Positions 23,877 through 27,022 of a stretch of 27,022 nucleotides of DNA are shown piece after piece. Within the stretch, counting starts at the first letter, position 1. Every line of letters starts with the position of its first letter. The stretch is from UMGS1279 sp045577495. Lineage in GTDB: Bacteria; Bacillota; Clostridia; Oscillospirales; Acutalibacteraceae. The stretch is from NCBI GenBank assembly GCA_045577495.1, contig JAZNIK010000018.1, forward strand, positions 1 through 27,022, read 5' to 3'. The position numbers were made by a program, and so were the translations under genes. The notes below the pieces were generated by a model that searched no databases, was not told where the DNA came from, and was given only the letters and a program-made list of their open reading frames with translations.

Positions 23877-24728
23877 TTAAATAAACTTCTCATAATAGTC
23901 CTTCATTTGCTTTGCATCCTCTGCCTGTGTTCCCGCCGATTCGCAAATAAATGTTGGGCTTAAGCTTTTCTTTGCAATTATCTCCATAAGCGGCTCAAAA
24001 TCGGGGCCAAAAACAGTATCCTCAAAGGTCAAATGCTTTTTTTCGCCGCCTGTTGTGTACTCGATTTTAGAAAAATGGGAATGAAACTCGTTAAGGCGCG
24101 ATGCACCCAATCTGTTTTCGATAGCATTTAAAATCTCGGCATATGCTTCAGATGAGTTAACCTCGCCCAAGGTCCTTGCGTTGAGATGCCCAAAATCAAT
24201 GCAGGGCAAAAGTCTTTCATCAAGCTCACAAAGGGTTAAAACCTCTTCCAAAGTTCCAAGCTGATTTATTTTGCCCATAGTTTCGGGGCAAATGCGAATA
24301 CTTGAAAGCCCCTCATCATCCAGAGCTTTTATAGCAAGTTTCATAGTATCAACCGCTAGTTCTAACGCACTTTCGCGACTGATTTTACCGCAAGAGCCTG
24401 TATGAACAACAATGCGATTACCACCCATAGCATTAACCGCCCTTGCACTATCCAAAATATAGCGGATAGAGTTAAGCCTTTTTTCCTCCTCAACCGAAGA
24501 CATTGAAATATAATAAGGTGCGTGCAGAGAAAGAATTACACCTTTTTCCTTCGCTTTTTTGCCAAGCTCGGTTGCTTTATCGGCGCCGATATTTACACCT
24601 CTGCCGCACTGATACTCAAAGGCATCAAGCCCCATTTTTTCTATATATTCTGGCACCTGTAAGGAGCCCTTATATCCCATTTTTAAAAAGCTTTCAGAAT
24701 TACCCGCAGGTCCGAATTTTGCAGACAT
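23877..24728 (-). CDS. Endonuclease IV-like TIM-barrel protein
   Basis: 283 residues of the xylose-isomerase-like/AP endonuclease 2 fold. Positions matching endonuclease IV zinc ligands are His69 (SLHAPYY), His109 (VVHTG), Glu149 (CPETMG), Asp178 and His181 (IDFGH), His216 or His218 (FHSHFS) and Glu263 (CES). The endonuclease IV Asp-x-His pair is not intact: the region reads KKHLTFED, keeping only His232. True Nfo cleaves DNA at abasic sites; this protein may do so or may be a related sugar-phosphate enzyme. It lies 18 bp after yqeG and 20 bp before aroQ on the same strand. Confidence 0.78.
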   Translation of the reverse strand: MSAKFGPAGNSESFLKMGYKGSLQVPEYIEKMGLDAFEYQCGRGVNIGADKATELGKKAKEKGVILSLHAPYYISMSSVEEEKRLNSIRYILDSARAVNAMGGNRIVVHTGSCGKISRESALELAVDTMKLAIKALDDEGLSSIRICPETMGKINQLGTLEEVLTLCELDERLLPCIDFGHLNARTLGEVNSSEAYAEILNAIENRLGASRLNEFHSHFSKIEYTTGGEKKHLTFEDTVFGPDFEPLMEIIAKKSLSPTFICESAGTQAEDAKQMKDYYEKFI

Positions 24729-24746
24729 TATATCACCAACCTATAA

Positions 24747-25244
24747 CTAAAAATCACATTTCATTTTATATAGTTTTAGCAGTTTTCTTTCAATACCGCG
24801 CTTAATCTTAAAACCAAACGAGGTTTCAAGTTCCGAAGGAGAAACCAAAATTGTTTTTTGATTTGCTAAATGACCACCAAAAATATCGGTTAAAAGTTGG
24901 TCGCCCACGATAGCACAGTTTTTGTTTTTACCGCCGATTTTTTTAGCGGCGCGCCAATACCCAAAGGGTAGCGGTTTTAACCCCAACGGCACAAACTCAA
25001 GCCCAAAATTATTGGCTATTGGAAGCATTCTTTTTGGTTTGGCGTTTGAGAGAATAATAAGTTTTATACCGCTTTTTTTCATATCATCAAGCCACTGCAT
25101 TACATTGGGCAAAACAACCTTGCCTTTTTGAATGCAGAGGGTATTATCAACATCTAAAACAAGGGTATCGACCCCGATTTCCTTTAAAAAATCGAGGGTA
25201 ATATCACATATATTATTAAACTGAAAATGTGGTTTAAATAACAT
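24747..25244 (-). CDS. yqeG: YqeG-type HAD IIIA phosphatase
   Basis: 165 residues. HAD motifs: I LVLDVDNTL with nucleophile Asp31 and Asp33, II LSNA, then the basic residue and motif IV IVGDQLLTDIFGG. The substrate of YqeG in Firmicutes is not known to me with certainty; plant and yeast relatives (Gep4/PGPP1) dephosphorylate phosphatidylglycerophosphate, so a lipid role is possible. I choose the ATG at 25244 with AAGGA upstream; the earlier in-frame codons lie across the rpsU terminator. It starts only about 17 bp after that terminator. Confidence 0.85.
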   Translation of the reverse strand: MLFKPHFQFNNICDITLDFLKEIGVDTLVLDVDNTLCIQKGKVVLPNVMQWLDDMKKSGIKLIILSNAKPKRMLPIANNFGLEFVPLGLKPLPFGYWRAAKKIGGKNKNCAIVGDQLLTDIFGGHLANQKTILVSPSELETSFGFKIKRGIERKLLKLYKMKCDF

Positions 25245-25260
25245 AATAATTTTCCTTTTT

Positions 25261-25294
25261 AAAAAATAAAACGGCTTGTAAACCAAGCCGTTTT
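25261..25294 (-). terminator. Terminator after rpsU
   Basis: On the minus strand AAAACGGCTTG (25284-25294) pairs perfectly with CAAGCCGTTTT (25268-25278) over 11 bp around a 5-base loop, followed by ATTTTTT (25261-25267). It lies 12 bp after the rpsU stop and directly before the yqeG ribosome-binding site. Confidence 0.92.
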
Positions 25295-25306
25295 AAATGC
25301 AAATAA

Positions 25307-25483
25307 TTAGCGGAACTTACGCTTACGGGCGGCTTCCGATTTCTTTTTACGCTTTACAGAGGGCTTCTCATAGTGCTCTCTCTTACGTACCTCTTGAATA
25401 ACACCGTCTTTAGCAGTTTGTCTTTTAAAACGACGAAGTGCATTATCCAGTGATTCATTCTCTTTAATTTTTACCTGACTCAT
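25307..25483 (-). CDS. rpsU: Ribosomal protein bS21
   Basis: 58 residues, a complete small-subunit protein that helps mRNA binding. The sequence MSQVKIKENESLDNALRRFK followed by a long basic tail (KRKKKSEAARKRKFR) is typical of bS21. A strong ribosome-binding site (GGAGGGAGGG) lies seven bases upstream. It has its own promoter right after leuS and a strong terminator. It is often encoded near yqeY/gatB-type genes elsewhere; here it lies between leuS and yqeG. Confidence 0.97.
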   Translation of the reverse strand: MSQVKIKENESLDNALRRFKRQTAKDGVIQEVRKREHYEKPSVKRKKKSEAARKRKFR

Positions 25484-25537
25484 TTATGTTCCCTCCCTCC
25501 GCAATGGTGCAGGGGTAAAATTTTTCCTTAGGAATCT

Positions 25538-25567
25538 ATTATACTACACCCTTATAACCAATGTCAA
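25538..25567 (-). promoter_or_regulatory. Promoter for rpsU
   Basis: On the minus strand TTGACA (25562-25567) and TATAAT (25538-25543), both perfect, are separated by 18 bases. The -35 box begins three bases after the leuS stop codon, so there is no space for a leuS terminator and read-through into rpsU is likely. Confidence 0.88.
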
Positions 25568-25570
25568 GGA

Positions 25571-27022
25571 TTATTTTGCAACGATATTAACAAGCTTGCC
25601 GGGTACGCAAATTTCTTTAATAATCTGCTTACCCTCTAGTTCTGAGGCAACCTTTGGTTCTGCCTTTGCAGTAGCAATAACAGTATCGTTATCTGCGTTA
25701 GCGGCAACCATAAGCTTAGCCTTGATTTTACCACAAATTTGAACAACAATTTCAACCTGCTCGTCTATACATTTTGCTTCATCATATGTTGGCCACTCGC
25801 CATCAGTAGCAATCATTTTACCAAAACCGCAAACCGACCACATCTCCTCTGTGATGTGAGGTGCAAATGGGTTAACAAGAAGCAAAAGGGTTTTAAGCTC
25901 TGCTTTGTTAATCTCGCCCTTTGTGTAAATAGCATTAAGTAATGTCATAAGCGCCGCAATAGCGGTATTGTATTTTAATGTTTCAATATCTTCTGATACC
26001 TTTTTGATGGTCTTATGGAATGATGAAGAAAGCTCTGGCGAGAACTCATCGCCGTCTACTAAAATTTCTTGCAAGTTCCAAATTCTATCGATAAATCGCT
26101 TACAACCCTTAACAGAATTTTCTGACCAAGGCGCCGCCTGTTCATAATCGCCCATAAAGAGTACATATGTGCGAAGAACGTCTGCACCGAGCGCATCAAC
26201 AACTTCATTCGGGTCGATTACGTTACCGCGCGATTTACTCATTTTAACTCCATCGGGACCTAAGATAAGGCCTTGAGCTGTTCTTTTAGCGTATGGCTCT
26301 GCACAAGGAACTGCACCGATATCGTAAAGGAATTTATGCCAGAAGCGTGAATAAATAAGATGTCGTGTAACGTGCTCCATACCGCCGTTATACCAATCAA
26401 CAGGCATCCAATAATTAAGCTTATCCATATCGGCAAGTGCATTATCGTTATGCGGGTCGATATATCTTAAGAAATACCACGAAGAGCCTGCCCATTGTGG
26501 CATTGTATCGGTTTCGCGTTTTGCATCACCGCCACACTTAGGGCACTTGCAGTTTACATAAGAATCAATCTTTGCAAGTGGGCTTTCGCCATCTGTACCG
26601 GGCTCAAAATTCTCAACCTCGGGAAGTCTTAAAGGCAACTCCTCATATGGAACGGGAACCATACCACACTTATCACAATGAACAATTGGGATTGGTTCGC
26701 CCCAATAACGCTGACGGTTGAAAGCCCAATCCTTCATTTTAAACTGGACTCCGCCCTCGCCAATGCCTTTTTGTTGCAAGAAATCAATCATTTTTGCGAT
26801 TGAATCCTTTTTGTTATCCATACCGTTAAGGAAATCGGAGTTAACCATTTCGCCATCACCGGTATAAGCGGCCTCGTTTATATCGCCTCCCTTTATAACC
26901 TCAATAATATCAATGCCAAACTTCTTTGCAAAGTCATAATCGCGGTCATCGTGAGCAGGAACCGCCATAATAGCACCTGTTCCGTAGCCCATCATAACAT
27001 AGTCAGAAATATAAATAGGAAT
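25571..27022 (-). CDS. leuS: Leucyl-tRNA synthetase, C-terminal part (cut by window edge)
   Basis: The gene continues past the right edge; 483 codons are visible. It charges tRNA-Leu with leucine. Seen from the edge: the end of the editing domain (IPIYISDYVMMGYGTGAIMAVPAHDDRDY), the connection with a zinc-type CDKCG...CKCPKCGG pair, DTMPQWAGSSWYFLRYIDP, the catalytic KMSKS motif (GVKMSKSRGN), the anticodon-binding domain (CGFGKMIATDGEWPTYDE) and the C-terminal extension ending KLVNIVAK. The HIGH motif lies outside the window. The frame is open across the edge with no defect. Confidence 0.97.
   Translation of the reverse strand: MPIYISDYVMMGYGTGAIMAVPAHDDRDYDFAKKFGIDIIEVIKGGDINEAAYTGDGEMVNSDFLNGMDNKKDSIAKMIDFLQQKGIGEGGVQFKMKDWAFNRQRYWGEPIPIVHCDKCGMVPVPYEELPLRLPEVENFEPGTDGESPLAKIDSYVNCKCPKCGGDAKRETDTMPQWAGSSWYFLRYIDPHNDNALADMDKLNYWMPVDWYNGGMEHVTRHLIYSRFWHKFLYDIGAVPCAEPYAKRTAQGLILGPDGVKMSKSRGNVIDPNEVVDALGADVLRTYVLFMGDYEQAAPWSENSVKGCKRFIDRIWNLQEILVDGDEFSPELSSSFHKTIKKVSEDIETLKYNTAIAALMTLLNAIYTKGEINKAELKTLLLLVNPFAPHITEEMWSVCGFGKMIATDGEWPTYDEAKCIDEQVEIVVQICGKIKAKLMVAANADNDTVIATAKAEPKVASELEGKQIIKEICVPGKLVNIVAK

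Noticed and set aside
25524..25534. Short dyad (TTCC-TTA-GGAA) near the rpsU transcription start as an operator
   Set aside because: Only four paired bases with a three-base loop; such a short dyad is expected by chance in AT-rich DNA.

Overview
The window looks like chromosomal DNA of a low-GC, spore-forming member of the Clostridia, most likely an Oscillospiraceae/Ruminococcaceae-type gut organism. Support comes from a GerA/SpoVAF-type germination protein, a CD1247-type zinc-ribbon protein, a YqeG-type HAD phosphatase, an aroQ-pepP-efp gene order, and a large secreted protein with Listeria-Bacteroides (InlB B-type) repeats. The assignment is inference from gene content; no rRNA or tRNA gene is present to fix it.

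Layout. (1) 47-4290, minus strand: a tiny 36-residue gene followed by a 1360-residue secreted modular repeat protein. (2) 4291-4663: a 373-bp divergent intergenic region. (3) 4664-10434, plus strand: seven tightly packed phage-type genes (scaffold-like protein, N4-gp56-type major capsid protein, small conserved protein, fibre/baseplate-like protein, connector-like protein, large tail/head-closure-like protein, 41-residue protein). Both ends are visible and abut ordinary host genes, yet there is no terminase, portal, integrase, replication or lysis gene. This is the most unusual part of the window. (4) 10453-11651, minus: mntP and xpt. (5) 11800-15155, plus: dUTPase, MATE exporter, GerA-type germination protein, then a separately promoted CofE-like gene (15237-15980). 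(6) 16096-17268, minus: an unknown membrane/coiled-coil protein with a perfect consensus promoter, bracketed by two nearly identical terminator hairpins. (7) 17398-18540, minus: a stand-alone MsmX/UgpC-type sugar ABC ATPase. (8) 18708-25483, minus: a long housekeeping series read as rpsU - yqeG - endonuclease IV-like - aroQ - pepP - efp - CD1247-like - ispD - ispF - DUF4830-like - rsuA-type pseudouridine synthase. (9) 25571 to the right edge, minus: the 3' part of leuS.

How the genes work together. The housekeeping block is largely translation (rpsU, efp, leuS, pseudouridine synthase), isoprenoid precursor supply (ispD, ispF) and shikimate synthesis (aroQ). In several places a strong hairpin sits immediately before the ribosome-binding site of the next gene, with no space left for a promoter (yqeG, ispD, the DUF4830-like gene, the germination gene), so read-through or translational masking probably sets relative expression. 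The phage-like block appears to be one plus-strand transcription unit with good ribosome-binding sites and one start/stop overlap. It could encode a capsid-like particle but, from this window alone, not a packaging motor.

Limits. Family calls rest on recognised motifs and sequence resemblance read by eye; no database search or folding calculation was run.
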